Shown here: in pieces, positions 1 through 7,164 of the stretch | Numbering within the stretch: the stretch's first letter is position 1 | Layout of the letters: each line of letters begins with the position of its first letter | Assembly: GCA_002427535.1 (NCBI GenBank) | Contig: DIRK01000021.1 | Location: forward strand, 1-18,693 | DNA length: 18,693 nucleotides | Source of the DNA: Mageeibacillus sp. UBA5438 | Lineage (GTDB): Bacteria > Bacillota > Clostridia > Saccharofermentanales > DTU023 | Direction of reading: 5' to 3' | The notes under the pieces: generated by a model | What the model was told of the DNA's origin: nothing | Databases searched by the model: none | Seen by the model: the letters and a program-made list of their open reading frames with translations, nothing else | Made by a program: the position numbers and the translations under genes

Positions 1-1
1 G

Positions 2-190
2 CTGATGTGCGCGGCCCAGGCCATTGATTTACAAACTAAACGAAAGCTGGGTGAGGGGACAGGGCGCGTGTATAGGCTCATTCGCCGTCATGTGCCGGTA
101 TTAACAGAGGATCGGCCTCCTTCTGAGGACATTGAACGGATCTCTCAGTTAATTTTGAACGGTGACATCCGCATCCTCTTCGACGAATGA
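2..190 (+). CDS. hutH: Histidine ammonia-lyase, C-terminal end (partial)
   Basis: This is the last 62 codons of a gene that begins before the window; the frame is open from base 2 and ends at TGA 188-190. The visible piece reads CAAQAIDLQ, then a helix with GEGTGRVYRLIRRHVP, then EDRPPSEDIERI. These match the C-terminal helices of the aromatic amino acid lyase family, most like HutH, which removes ammonia from histidine to give urocanate. The catalytic MIO loop (Ala-Ser-Gly) lies outside the window, so activity cannot be judged. The next gene, 44 bp downstream on the same strand, is a formiminotetrahydrofolate cyclodeaminase-type protein from the same pathway, which supports the call. An internal ATG at base 5 is not a true start. 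Other members of the lyase family are possible but less likely. Confidence 0.8.
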   Translation: MMCAAQAIDLQTKRKLGEGTGRVYRLIRRHVPVLTEDRPPSEDIERISQLILNGDIRILFDE

Positions 191-234
191 CATGCTATAG
201 TATTTTTATCGCGAGAAAAAAGGGAGGTTTATAG

Positions 235-873
235 ATGAAATACAAAGACTTAGCAATTACCGACTATATTGAGCAGGCGGCGTCCGCCTCGGCGACACCG
301 GGCGGCGGCAGTGTCTCAGCTCTAATTGCGGCATTAGGCGCGGCGTTAGGGCAGATGGTGTACAACCTGACGGTCACTAAAAAATCTTATCAGGCCAACG
401 ATGAGTCCGTGAAGACAGCGGTTCAATCGGACTGGCGGGCGATCGAAAAACTGCAGGGTGAATTCCTTGATTTGATCGACCGCGACATCGATGCCTTTAA
501 CCTATACATGGATGCCTTGGCGCTCCCCAAGGAGACCGATGACGAGAAGGCGGCTCGAAAAGAGGCTTTGGCAAAGGCTTCGATTATCGCCATGGAGGTG
601 CCGCTTGAGACATCCGACAAAGCATTGGAGCTGTTGCGCCATTTAGGTTCCATCGCGCGTTACGGTCACAAAAACTGTATCTCGGACGCGGGCGTGGCCG
701 CCCTTTCGGCCCATGCGGCCCTGCAGGCTTCTGTGATGAATGTTCGCATTAATTTGGGCGGCATTGACGACCAGGCGATCCGCGAACAGGCTGAAAAGAC
801 GTGTGCGGCGTATATTGAAGAATCGGCGGTCCTGACAAAAGAAATCATTGACATCGTGTACGCGATGATTTAA
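235..873 (+). CDS. fchA: Formimidoyl-THF cyclodeaminase / methenyl-THF cyclohydrolase (FchA type)
   Basis: A 212-residue protein that is only the cyclodeaminase domain (FTCD_C family), without the formiminotransferase half of the mammalian enzyme. The folate-binding signature TPGGGS is at residues 21-26, followed by the Ala/Gly-rich helix typical of the family. The second conserved block, ISDAGVAAL, and NVRINLGG lie in the C-terminal third. The family releases ammonia from 5-formimino-THF to give methenyl-THF; stand-alone forms in anaerobes can also act as methenyl-THF cyclohydrolase. Next to hutH it most likely handles the one-carbon unit from histidine breakdown. The start is set by GGGAGG at 222-227, 7 nt before ATG 235. 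It is probably cotranscribed with hutH. The hairpin at 898-932 ends the unit. Confidence 0.9.
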   Translation: MKYKDLAITDYIEQAASASATPGGGSVSALIAALGAALGQMVYNLTVTKKSYQANDESVKTAVQSDWRAIEKLQGEFLDLIDRDIDAFNLYMDALALPKETDDEKAARKEALAKASIIAMEVPLETSDKALELLRHLGSIARYGHKNCISDAGVAALSAHAALQASVMNVRINLGGIDDQAIREQAEKTCAAYIEESAVLTKEIIDIVYAMI

Positions 874-893
874 AAGAAAAAATGTAAGCAAGT

Positions 894-932
894 AAAAGCG
901 GCGGGGAAAAACGATTTTCCCGCCGCTTTTTT
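894..932. terminator. Bidirectional intrinsic terminator between convergent genes
   Basis: Bases 898-909 pair with 915-926 (12 bp, G+C rich, one G.U pair) around a 5-nt loop. Six T (927-932) follow on the plus strand, and four A (894-897) precede the stem, giving a U-run for the minus strand. It lies 25 bp after the fchA stop and 18 bp before the stop of the convergent M56 gene, so it can serve both transcripts. Confidence 0.9.
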
Positions 933-950
933 GTCACCGTCCAAATTATT

Positions 951-2711
951 TTATGGAGCGGGTGACCACGCCACCTGAAGCTGATTGTCAACAATCGAAA
1001 GCGGCCCTGATCTTAAGATGAACTGATCCCTGTAATTCGTTTCGGACACGATCAATTGCCCGTTGACCAGGGACAAAAAATAGTCGTGGGAGAAGCGATC
1101 CCTAAGGTCATAGGATGTCTCATTTTGGACGTCGAAGATGCTGACAAAAGTGTCGACAATGCCCGAACCCCAACTTGCCTGAACGCATAATTCCGGTTTT
1201 TTATCCCCGTTCAAATCAACAAGATAGACACTCCAAATGGGCATGCCATAGAGAAGCTCGGTTTCGACACCCGCTCGGGTGGACGATAGAATCGCGGCGT
1301 CACAATGGAAGGCGATATCGGGGAACGCCTCGAGCGCCAATGAATGATCTTGCTCCCATAACCCTTCCGGATCCGCGTTTTGATCGAACCACACACGAGG
1401 TTCAAAATCGGGATATAGGGGAGGTAACTCGTCCACGCGCGCATACCGCGCTCCCTCATCGGCATAAAGAGGTACAGATGCGGATCGGAAGATTATTGTA
1501 TCCCGGTCGATTATTTCAAAACGCGCGATTTCATTGCCATCTTTTATGCCGAAAATAGCTTCCTGTTCGGGTGAAGGAATCACAGCGAGGATCAATAAGG
1601 CATCATCGGACAGCTCATAGTGACAGGGAGGAGGATAATAACTGCTGATGAACGGCTGGGCCAGCCTGGCGGTCCCATCGGGGTCAAGAGAAAGGGAGCT
1701 CAAACGTTCCAATTTTTCTTTGTCCGTCATCGATTCGAGCAAAAATATCCCACTAAAATCACTGGGCAAAGGGGACGGTTTCATGGACTGATGACGATTC
1801 AACACCAGTCCGGCGGATAAAAGCAAGGCTAGCACGACCGCCAGGATCAGTGCGATACGCGTAGGTTTCTTAAAATGAAGCACACGCCTGATCCTTTCTT
1901 TTATGCCTCCCTCACCAAAGGCTAGGGGGCTGTTTTGGAAACGATAAGGGGTCGCAAAGGCTAAAAGGGATCGCGAATAGGCTCTTTTTGTCTCAGCATT
2001 CATACCCTTTAAAACCTGTTCATCGCATGACTCCTCCATATCGAGCTCCATGAGGAAGAAACCTAAATGGACAAGCGGATTGAACCAGTGAAGCGATAGG
2101 ATGAAAAAAGCTGCCAACTTGATAAGCGGGTCACGACGCCTTATATGGGTCTGTTCGTGCAAGAGAATGTAGTTTCTTTCCTCCCCCGTAAGCCCTTGGG
2201 GAAGGTAAACTTTTGGGTTCCAAAAGCCGAGAACAAACGGCGTTGTGAGAAGCTCTGTCTCGAAGATGCCGGGCTCGGTTTCAACGCACTCTTTCATTTT
2301 GCGCTTGAGCGAAACGTAGGACAGGACGCCGTAAACGAGCATGGCAAAAGCGCCGAGAAGCCAAACAACTGCGCCCATGAGGATCCAGCGTTCTAAGGGA
2401 TTCACGCGGTTTTGCGTAGCAACGGGGAGCATGTCACTTACCACATGATTGACAAAGACAAAGCCACTGTCGAATCGCGGTATCTCTTGAGAGCCGATGT
2501 CCAACGGGATCGACTGGGCGTGGAACGGGATCAGGCTAAATATACTCTCAATTGAAAAGGGGAAAAGGAGCCGTATCCCAGCGATCGCCCATAAACCATA
2601 AGAGATCATTTTGGGCGCCCTTTTCAACAGATAGCGGGCAAGGCAAAGAATCAAGATGACAAAACCGCCCGTGATACTCATATTCAAAACAGTGAGAAAC
2701 AATTTATCCAT
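951..2711 (-). CDS. BlaR1/MecR1-like M56 membrane metalloprotease with non-penicillin-binding outer domain
   Basis: A 586-residue polytopic protein. Membrane helices are visible near residues 12-30, 36-52, 107-132 and 197-221. The M56 zinc motif HEQTH is at 185-189, and a downstream acidic segment (MELDMEESCDEQVL, 221-234) should supply the third metal ligand. A further helix at about 286-304 leads into a C-terminal region of about 280 residues expected outside the cell. In BlaR1/MecR1 that region is a penicillin sensor. Here I find no SxxK/SxN/KTG set and instead see a DLNGDKKPEL motif (499-508), like calcium-binding FG-GAP/dockerin loops. The family cleaves, or triggers cleavage of, a partner BlaI repressor after sensing a ligand. 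ATG 2711 is chosen over ATG 2735 because GAGGAAG precedes it and the upstream start would lie deeper in blaI. The gene overlaps blaI by 8 bp. Confidence 0.86.
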   Translation of the reverse strand: MDKLFLTVLNMSITGGFVILILCLARYLLKRAPKMISYGLWAIAGIRLLFPFSIESIFSLIPFHAQSIPLDIGSQEIPRFDSGFVFVNHVVSDMLPVATQNRVNPLERWILMGAVVWLLGAFAMLVYGVLSYVSLKRKMKECVETEPGIFETELLTTPFVLGFWNPKVYLPQGLTGEERNYILLHEQTHIRRRDPLIKLAAFFILSLHWFNPLVHLGFFLMELDMEESCDEQVLKGMNAETKRAYSRSLLAFATPYRFQNSPLAFGEGGIKERIRRVLHFKKPTRIALILAVVLALLLSAGLVLNRHQSMKPSPLPSDFSGIFLLESMTDKEKLERLSSLSLDPDGTARLAQPFISSYYPPPCHYELSDDALLILAVIPSPEQEAIFGIKDGNEIARFEIIDRDTIIFRSASVPLYADEGARYARVDELPPLYPDFEPRVWFDQNADPEGLWEQDHSLALEAFPDIAFHCDAAILSSTRAGVETELLYGMPIWSVYLVDLNGDKKPELCVQASWGSGIVDTFVSIFDVQNETSYDLRDRFSHDYFLSLVNGQLIVSETNYRDQFILRSGPLSIVDNQLQVAWSPAP

Positions 2712-3078
2712 CCGACTCTTCCTCGTGCGCTTCAATCAGGCGCTTTAGCTGTTCAATATGTTCTCTTTCGAGTTTTCTCCCGCCCATGAACGACGTGATA
2801 AATCGCGGCAGGCTCCCTCCGAAACTATCCTCCACATAGCGGCGGCTTTCACGGGCAAGTTGCTGTTCTTGTGTGAGGAGTACCGAAATATGGGCGTTGT
2901 CATTTTTGAAAACGCCTTTATCACATAGCCTTTTCAAAACAGTATAAGTAGTGGATTTTTTCCAATGAAGCTTCTGTTCGGCCAAAAGGACCAACTCAGG
3001 TGATGTGAGTGGCGCCTCTTGCCAAATAATGATAGCAAGCTTAGCTTCGGCCTGGGTCAGTGTAGGGTCTTTACGCAT
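2704..3078 (-). CDS. blaI: BlaI/MecI/CopY-family transcriptional repressor
   Basis: A 124-residue winged-helix repressor of the Penicillinase_R family. It opens with LTQAEAKLAIIIW, then the recognition-helix region KKSTTYTVLKRLCDKGV, both hallmarks of BlaI/MecI. The C-terminal half is helical and should dimerise. Such proteins bind paired dyads in their own promoter and are inactivated by proteolysis started by the partner M56 protein, encoded by the overlapping downstream gene. Two matching inverted repeats sit over its likely promoter (3089-3134), so autoregulation is expected. The start is ATG 3078: AGGAGG (3084-3089 on the complement) lies 5 nt upstream, whereas GTG 3084 falls inside that ribosome binding site. 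No beta-lactamase or other target gene is in the window, so blaI names the family and does not claim a beta-lactam role. Confidence 0.92.
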   Translation of the reverse strand: MRKDPTLTQAEAKLAIIIWQEAPLTSPELVLLAEQKLHWKKSTTYTVLKRLCDKGVFKNDNAHISVLLTQEQQLARESRRYVEDSFGGSLPRFITSFMGGRKLEREHIEQLKRLIEAHEEESDG

Positions 3079-3083
3079 GCTCA

Positions 3084-3089
3084 CCTCCT
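3084..3089 (-). promoter_or_regulatory. Ribosome binding site deciding the blaI start
   Basis: The complement reads AGGAGG, 5 nt before ATG 3078. It overlaps the in-frame GTG at 3084 and so rules that start out. Its outer edge touches operator 1. Confidence 0.85.
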
Positions 3090-3109
3090 GGTCTAATGGT
3101 ACTAGACTA
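3089..3109. promoter_or_regulatory. Operator 1 of the blaI-M56 pair
   Basis: An inverted repeat TGGTCTA-N7-TAGACTA, with one arm mismatch. It has the same arm sequence and 7-bp spacer as operator 2 and lies 25 bp from it centre to centre. It covers the predicted transcription start and reaches the ribosome binding site of blaI. Assignment to BlaI is inferred from position and symmetry. Confidence 0.75.
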
Positions 3110-3113
3110 TCAT

Positions 3114-3134
3114 TAGTCTACACCTGCTAGACTA
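3114..3134. promoter_or_regulatory. Operator 2 of the blaI-M56 pair
   Basis: A perfect inverted repeat TAGTCTA-CACCTGC-TAGACTA. The core CTACACCTG resembles the TACA-NN-TGTA core known for BlaI/CopY operators. It covers the predicted -10 box and most of the spacer of the blaI promoter, so binding would block RNA polymerase. Confidence 0.8.
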
Positions 3135-3144
3135 TTAGTGTCAA
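3115..3144 (-). promoter_or_regulatory. Predicted sigma-A-type promoter of blaI
   Basis: On the complement, TTGACA (3144-3139) is followed after 18 bp by TAGACT (3120-3115). The -35 box is perfect and the -10 matches 4 of 6 positions. Operator 2 overlaps the -10 box, and operator 1 lies just downstream. Confidence 0.65.
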
Positions 3145-3172
3145 CTGCGAAACGGATATTCTTATACTTTCA

Positions 3173-3201
3173 TTGACAAGTCGCCCCCTGCAACATAAAC
3201 T
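3173..3201 (+). promoter_or_regulatory. Predicted sigma-A-type promoter of rny
   Basis: TTGACA (3173-3178), a 17-bp spacer and TAAACT (3196-3201) give a perfect -35 and a 4-of-6 -10. It points away from the blaI promoter, leaving a leader of roughly 90 nt before rny. The leader holds a weak 7-bp hairpin (3223-3241) and a 9-bp direct repeat CTATTCATT (3200-3208 and 3241-3249) whose role I cannot assign. Confidence 0.6.
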
Positions 3202-3295
3202 ATTCATTAGATTAAACGATCGGCCTCGACACCATCGGGGCTATTCATTGATACTCATCGTGATTTAATCGTTTTTGAAACTTGATAATAGAATA

Positions 3296-4873
3296 ATGGA
3301 GGTGATTACCATCGAATGGTTATTTATGGTTATCGGTTTGCTTGCGGGCGCGATCGCCGCTTCGGGTTTGACAGCGCTTTTCTATCATAAAGGGTACAGC
3401 AAGAAGGGCCAGGAACTGCTAGAAGATAGGCAGAAAACAGATGAAGAAGCCGTCGCAATCATCACAGATGCGATCAAGAAGGGTGAAGATAGAAAAAGAG
3501 AAATCCTCCTATCGGTTAAAGAAGAAGTTCATAAATCGAAATTGGAACTCGAACGCGATGTTCGTGAGCGCCGTCAGGAATTGACGCGTGAGCGTGAACG
3601 CATTGATACAAAAGAGACAACGCTCGACCGAAGAGCGCAGAGCTTGGAAGATCGAGAACAAAATTTCAAACAACGCGAAGATCGGCTACAGGATCAGGAA
3701 GTAGAGATCGCCGCGATCGAATCTCAAAAGCGCGTGGAATTGGAACGAGTTGCCGGATTGTCGGTCACAGAGGCGCGAGATATCGTGCTTCAGACAGCCG
3801 AAACGGAATTCCGTTATGACTTATCCGTTTTGTACAAGAAAATTGAAGACGAAGCCAGAACCACAGCACAGGAAAGGGCGCGCGAAATTGTCGTGACGAC
3901 GATCCAACGCTATGCCAGCGACTATGTGTCTGAATCGACTGTCTCCGTCGTCACCCTGCCCAACGAAGAGATGAAGGGTCGGATTATCGGCCGTGAAGGC
4001 CGTAACATCCGCACGATCGAGCAACTTACAGGTGTGGACCTCATCATCGACGACACGCCTGAGGCCGTGATCTTGTCGAGCTTTGACCCCGTCAGACGGG
4101 AAATCGCCCGGATCAGTATTGAAAAACTGGTCCAGGACGGGCGCATCCATCCGACACGTATTGAGGAGATGGTGCGCAAAGCTACCAAGGAAGTTGAAGC
4201 GTCTATGCGTGAAGCCGGCGAACAGGTGGTGTTTGACACCAACGTCGCGGGTATCCCCGAGGAAATTGTCCATATGCTCGGCCGTCTGAAATACAGGACG
4301 AGTTACGGACAAAATGTCCTGCAGCACGCGGTTGAAGTATCGCGTATTGCCGGCATGCTGGCAGCCGAACTCGACCTCGATGTCGCGGCCGCCAAGAAAG
4401 CGGGGCTTTTGCATGACCTTGGCAAGGCGGTGGACTTCGAGATGGACGGCTCGCATGTGGAGTTGGGCGCGGAGCTTGCCCGACGCTACAAACTGGATCC
4501 GATTACGATCAACAGCATCGAATCCCATCACGGCGATGTGGAACCTGAAACACCCATTGCCTGTCTTGTCTCGGCGGCCGACGCGATTTCCGCAGCACGC
4601 CCCGGCGCAAGACGCGAGAACATCGAAACGTACATTAAACGCATCGAAAAACTCGAAGAAATTGCGGAATCAATCCCCGGCGTTGAGAAATCCTACGCCG
4701 TTCAGGCAGGCCGCGAGGTGCGCGTCATCGTTGAACCGGATGCGGTGACCGATGAGGAAATGCCGCTTCTTGTGCATGAGATCTGCAAAAAGATTGAACA
4801 GGAACTGAATTTCCCGGGTCAGATCAAGGTGAACATGATCCGCGAAAGCCGATACAGCGATTTTGCGAAGTAA
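3296..4873 (+). CDS. rny: Ribonuclease Y (membrane-anchored endoribonuclease)
   Basis: RNase Y starts decay of many mRNAs at the inner membrane of Bacillota. Visible in order are an N-terminal membrane helix (LFMVIGLLAGAIAASGL), a long charged coiled coil, a KH domain with GRIIGREGRNIR, and an HD domain with HDLGKAVD and later SHHGD. The C-terminal GREVRVIVEP block is also typical. The start is uncertain. Coordinates use ATG 3296, which has no ribosome binding site. Starting at ATC 3311, properly spaced behind GGAGGTGAT, would give a 520-residue protein with the HD pair at 368/369, the length and numbering I recall for B. subtilis RNase Y. TTG 3275 and ATG 3326 are other options. The gene has its own predicted promoter and ends before a long hairpin. 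It runs divergently from blaI. Identity is firm; only the first few codons are in doubt. Confidence 0.95.
   Translation: MEVITIEWLFMVIGLLAGAIAASGLTALFYHKGYSKKGQELLEDRQKTDEEAVAIITDAIKKGEDRKREILLSVKEEVHKSKLELERDVRERRQELTRERERIDTKETTLDRRAQSLEDREQNFKQREDRLQDQEVEIAAIESQKRVELERVAGLSVTEARDIVLQTAETEFRYDLSVLYKKIEDEARTTAQERAREIVVTTIQRYASDYVSESTVSVVTLPNEEMKGRIIGREGRNIRTIEQLTGVDLIIDDTPEAVILSSFDPVRREIARISIEKLVQDGRIHPTRIEEMVRKATKEVEASMREAGEQVVFDTNVAGIPEEIVHMLGRLKYRTSYGQNVLQHAVEVSRIAGMLAAELDLDVAAAKKAGLLHDLGKAVDFEMDGSHVELGAELARRYKLDPITINSIESHHGDVEPETPIACLVSAADAISAARPGARRENIETYIKRIEKLEEIAESIPGVEKSYAVQAGREVRVIVEPDAVTDEEMPLLVHEICKKIEQELNFPGQIKVNMIRESRYSDFAK
3298..3306 (+). promoter_or_regulatory. Strong ribosome binding site of rny
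   Basis: GGAGGTGAT is a 9-base perfect complement to the 3' end of 16S rRNA. Eight bases separate GGAGG from an in-frame ATC at 3311. The in-frame ATG 3296 and GTG 3302 lie inside the site and cannot use it. The next ATG, at 3326, is about 20 bases away. Confidence 0.7.
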
Positions 4874-4893
4874 AAAACAACAAAAAACAAGTT

Positions 4894-4950
4894 GAAGCGG
4901 ATCGCTTCAGCTGCAAGAATAGGCTTGCAGTTGAGGCGGTCCGTTTCTTC
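4894..4950 (+). terminator. 24-bp hairpin terminator after rny
   Basis: Bases 4894-4917 pair with 4924-4947 without a bulge around the loop AATAGG, followed by TTC and then CTTTG. Four of the 24 pairs are non-Watson-Crick, and all four are G.U on the plus strand, so the structure is favoured in rny-strand RNA. An A-rich stretch (4872-4890) precedes it. The 3' arm (4939-4947) can also pair perfectly with 4972-4980 in the leader of the next gene, so an attenuator role is possible. Confidence 0.75.
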
Positions 4951-5002
4951 TTTGTGGTAATCTTGTAAGGTGAAACGGACACATTGCAGAAGACTCATCG
5001 TG

Positions 5003-6661
5003 ATGAAAAGAACCTTGTCATGGGCGCTTATTTTGGCCCTGGCATTGGCCTTATCCGGCTGCCTTCCAAAGGAAAATGAGCCTTCCTTTGAACCGGACGA
5101 TCCCGTCGTCGAGACGGTGCCACATCCGACCCTGCCCCTGCCGCAGAACCCACAAGCATCCGACGTATTGCGCGTGGCCACGCGAGGCGATGTGGACCTC
5201 AATCCGCTTTGGCCGAAACATTACGCGACAGCCTCGCTTTTAAGGCTGGTCCACCTGCCCTTATTCGATCTTGATTACGACGGACACATTGTGCCCGTGC
5301 TGGTGCGCCACGTTCAAATGTCATCCGACGAACGGCAGTACACGATTGTGTTAAAAGATGACATCGAGTTCCATAACGGTCGAGCGATTACCGCAGAGGA
5401 CGCTTTAGCGTCCCTTAAGACCTATATGAGGATCCGATTGGCCTTTGATTTCGACCTGTCCGAAGAAGAGGATCAGGAAACGCCTGTTGAGACATTATCC
5501 TTCAAGGGTGTTCATTCGGCGGTGCTCACCCATCAGTACCGCTCGCTTTCAAACATTAAAACGATTGAAAGCCGGGGAGCGCATGAAGTGATCATCACTT
5601 TAGAAGCGCCCGACCCCGACCTTGTCCGCCTTCTCATCATTCCGGTATTGCCCGCCGATGAGGTGAATACGCGTTCCTTGAATCCTCTGACGGGAAGCGG
5701 GTCCTGGCAAATTGCTTCTTCGTCGATCATTGGAATTTCGCTTGTGAGGCTTGAAACCGGGGGCCATGTGCGGAGAATTGAGGCCTCTGCCTATTCATCT
5801 ATTCTAGAAGCCTCCCGTGCCTTTGACGCGGGTGACATTGATCTTTTGCTCATGGACGAAGAGGAAACGACGCTATACGCGGATCGATCGCGCATCCGAA
5901 AGCAACGCTTTGATGACGACGGCTATATTTCACTTGTCTTTCCTTACCCATCGATCGACAACCGCGATTTGTTGCTTTACGCGATTGAAAGCGATCCCGG
6001 TGTTGATTTTGTCGCGGCGCCGATGTCACGGCTTTCTTATCCGGTCCTGCCCACCGATGTAAGACTTATAGGCGCAAGAATACGAAGCTTGAAAACCGAT
6101 GCGCCCGAAGGGATCACAGAAGAAATTCAAGATGAGGCGGGCAAACCTGAGGCGTCTGACCGGCGCCCCTTCCGTTTGATCGTGCCGGAGTTAGGAACGC
6201 CTAACCGCTTGATTGATAAAATCGAGGCCGCCTTAGCCCGCGTCGACCGCCAACTGATCGTGGAGCATGTGAGTGTGGATGAATGGCAACGGGTCTTGAA
6301 CCGAAGGGACTACGACGCGGCGCTCATCCTGGATGAAAGCATCAGCTACCTTGACCCCGTCGATTACTTGGAAGGCTTATATGATGTAGGATTATGGAAC
6401 TGGCGCGACTTTATCGATCCGGATGATCAGGAAATCCTTGTCGCCGCAAGGCGAAAAATGGATCCTGAAAGCCGGATCCAAAAGCCGACGCCGGCGGAGT
6501 ACGCGGAAGCGATTTACCGCGTTTTTGAGAAAACACCCGCCATCGGCCTGGCCGCAACATCCGTGATGGTCTGGTACAGTGATAATATCGAGGGAACGAT
6601 GTCAGGGACTCGTTATTCACCTTATGAAGGTGTGGAGGATTTACAGATATGGAGGCGATAA
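5003..6661 (+). CDS. Family-5 extracellular solute-binding lipoprotein (OppA/DppA-like)
   Basis: A 552-residue lipoprotein. The signal peptide starts MKRTLSWALIL and ends in the lipobox LSGC, with the lipidated cysteine at residue 20. An acidic, Pro-rich linker follows, then the SBP_bac_5 fold: LRVATRGDVDLNPLW at the start, the family signature around FHNGRAITAEDALASL, and a C-terminal lobe with DLQIW at the end. These proteins capture peptides, nickel or other solutes for an ABC transporter. No permease or ATPase gene is in the window, so it is an orphan whose ligand is unknown. ATG 5003 is chosen because it gives a clean signal peptide; GTG 4970 would add MKRTHCRRLIV in front, and neither has a strong ribosome binding site. 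The 3' end overlaps lspA by 13 bp. Confidence 0.87.
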   Translation: MKRTLSWALILALALALSGCLPKENEPSFEPDDPVVETVPHPTLPLPQNPQASDVLRVATRGDVDLNPLWPKHYATASLLRLVHLPLFDLDYDGHIVPVLVRHVQMSSDERQYTIVLKDDIEFHNGRAITAEDALASLKTYMRIRLAFDFDLSEEEDQETPVETLSFKGVHSAVLTHQYRSLSNIKTIESRGAHEVIITLEAPDPDLVRLLIIPVLPADEVNTRSLNPLTGSGSWQIASSSIIGISLVRLETGGHVRRIEASAYSSILEASRAFDAGDIDLLLMDEEETTLYADRSRIRKQRFDDDGYISLVFPYPSIDNRDLLLYAIESDPGVDFVAAPMSRLSYPVLPTDVRLIGARIRSLKTDAPEGITEEIQDEAGKPEASDRRPFRLIVPELGTPNRLIDKIEAALARVDRQLIVEHVSVDEWQRVLNRRDYDAALILDESISYLDPVDYLEGLYDVGLWNWRDFIDPDDQEILVAARRKMDPESRIQKPTPAEYAEAIYRVFEKTPAIGLAATSVMVWYSDNIEGTMSGTRYSPYEGVEDLQIWRR

Positions 6662-7164
6662 TCGTCATCATTCTCATCATGGCCGATCAATGGACCAAGG
6701 GCCTGTCGGAACGCCTGATCGGTTCAGGTGATCCTTTGACCGTGATCCCCGGTTTTTTTGAGATCAGCTATCTAAAGAATACAGGGGCTGCCTGGAGCAT
6801 GTTCGCAAATCAATCGTGGGGATTGGTGCTTCTTTCGGTATTATCGTCCGTCGTATTATTTGCGCTTTTGTGGTGGCTTCGAAAAGCAAGCGACCCGCGC
6901 GTGAAAACCGTGCTCATACTTTTGGCGGCCGGAAGCGCCGGCAACCTGATCGACCGCTTACGTATTGGCGCCGTGACGGACTTTTTATCCTTTACTTTCG
7001 GAACGTACGCGTTTCCGACATTCAATGTGGCAGATTCCCTCATTACGATCGGGGCGTTTCTTTTAATCTTCTTTTCGTTAAAAGACAAGCATTTTTTAAA
7101 CGTGCTGTTAGGGGAGCATGAAAGAACCATCACATCACTTGAGGATGAACGGCATGAAACGTGA
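6649..7164 (+). CDS. lspA: Lipoprotein signal peptidase (signal peptidase II)
   Basis: A 171-residue integral membrane aspartyl protease that cuts the signal peptide from lipid-modified prolipoproteins. Conserved boxes are DQWTK (13-17), LKNTGAAWS (42-50), GNLIDRL with catalytic Asp102, and FNVADS with catalytic Asp129. Four membrane helices fit the family, and the length is usual (about 160-170). GGAGG lies upstream of ATG 6649, inside the end of the preceding gene; the 13-bp overlap implies translational coupling. Its neighbour upstream encodes a lipoprotein with a lipobox, a natural substrate. Its tail overlaps the pseudouridine synthase gene by 11 bp, an lspA-rluD pairing widely seen in Bacillota. 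Confidence 0.96.
   Translation: MEAIIVIILIMADQWTKGLSERLIGSGDPLTVIPGFFEISYLKNTGAAWSMFANQSWGLVLLSVLSSVVLFALLWWLRKASDPRVKTVLILLAAGSAGNLIDRLRIGAVTDFLSFTFGTYAFPTFNVADSLITIGAFLLIFFSLKDKHFLNVLLGEHERTITSLEDERHET

Noticed and set aside
2712..2735. ATG 2735 as the start of the M56 protease
   Set aside because: ATG 2711 has the better ribosome binding site and begins right before the first membrane helix.
3079..3084. GTG 3084 as the blaI start
   Set aside because: It falls inside the AGGAGG site that serves ATG 3078.
951..3144. blaI/M56 pair as a beta-lactam resistance cassette
   Set aside because: No beta-lactamase or PBP2a gene is nearby and the sensor domain lacks penicillin-binding motifs.
3223..3241. 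Small hairpin in the rny leader as a terminator or riboswitch
   Set aside because: Only 7 bp with a wobble and no T-run; no riboswitch consensus recognised.
3821..4531. A 236-codon open frame antisense to rny
   Set aside because: It lies wholly opposite the conserved KH and HD regions, has no recognisable domain and no ribosome binding site; it is a shadow of the rny codon pattern.
4970..5002. GTG 4970 as the start of the binding lipoprotein
   Set aside because: It would add a charged segment before the signal peptide and has no ribosome binding site; ATG 5003 gives a standard lipoprotein leader.
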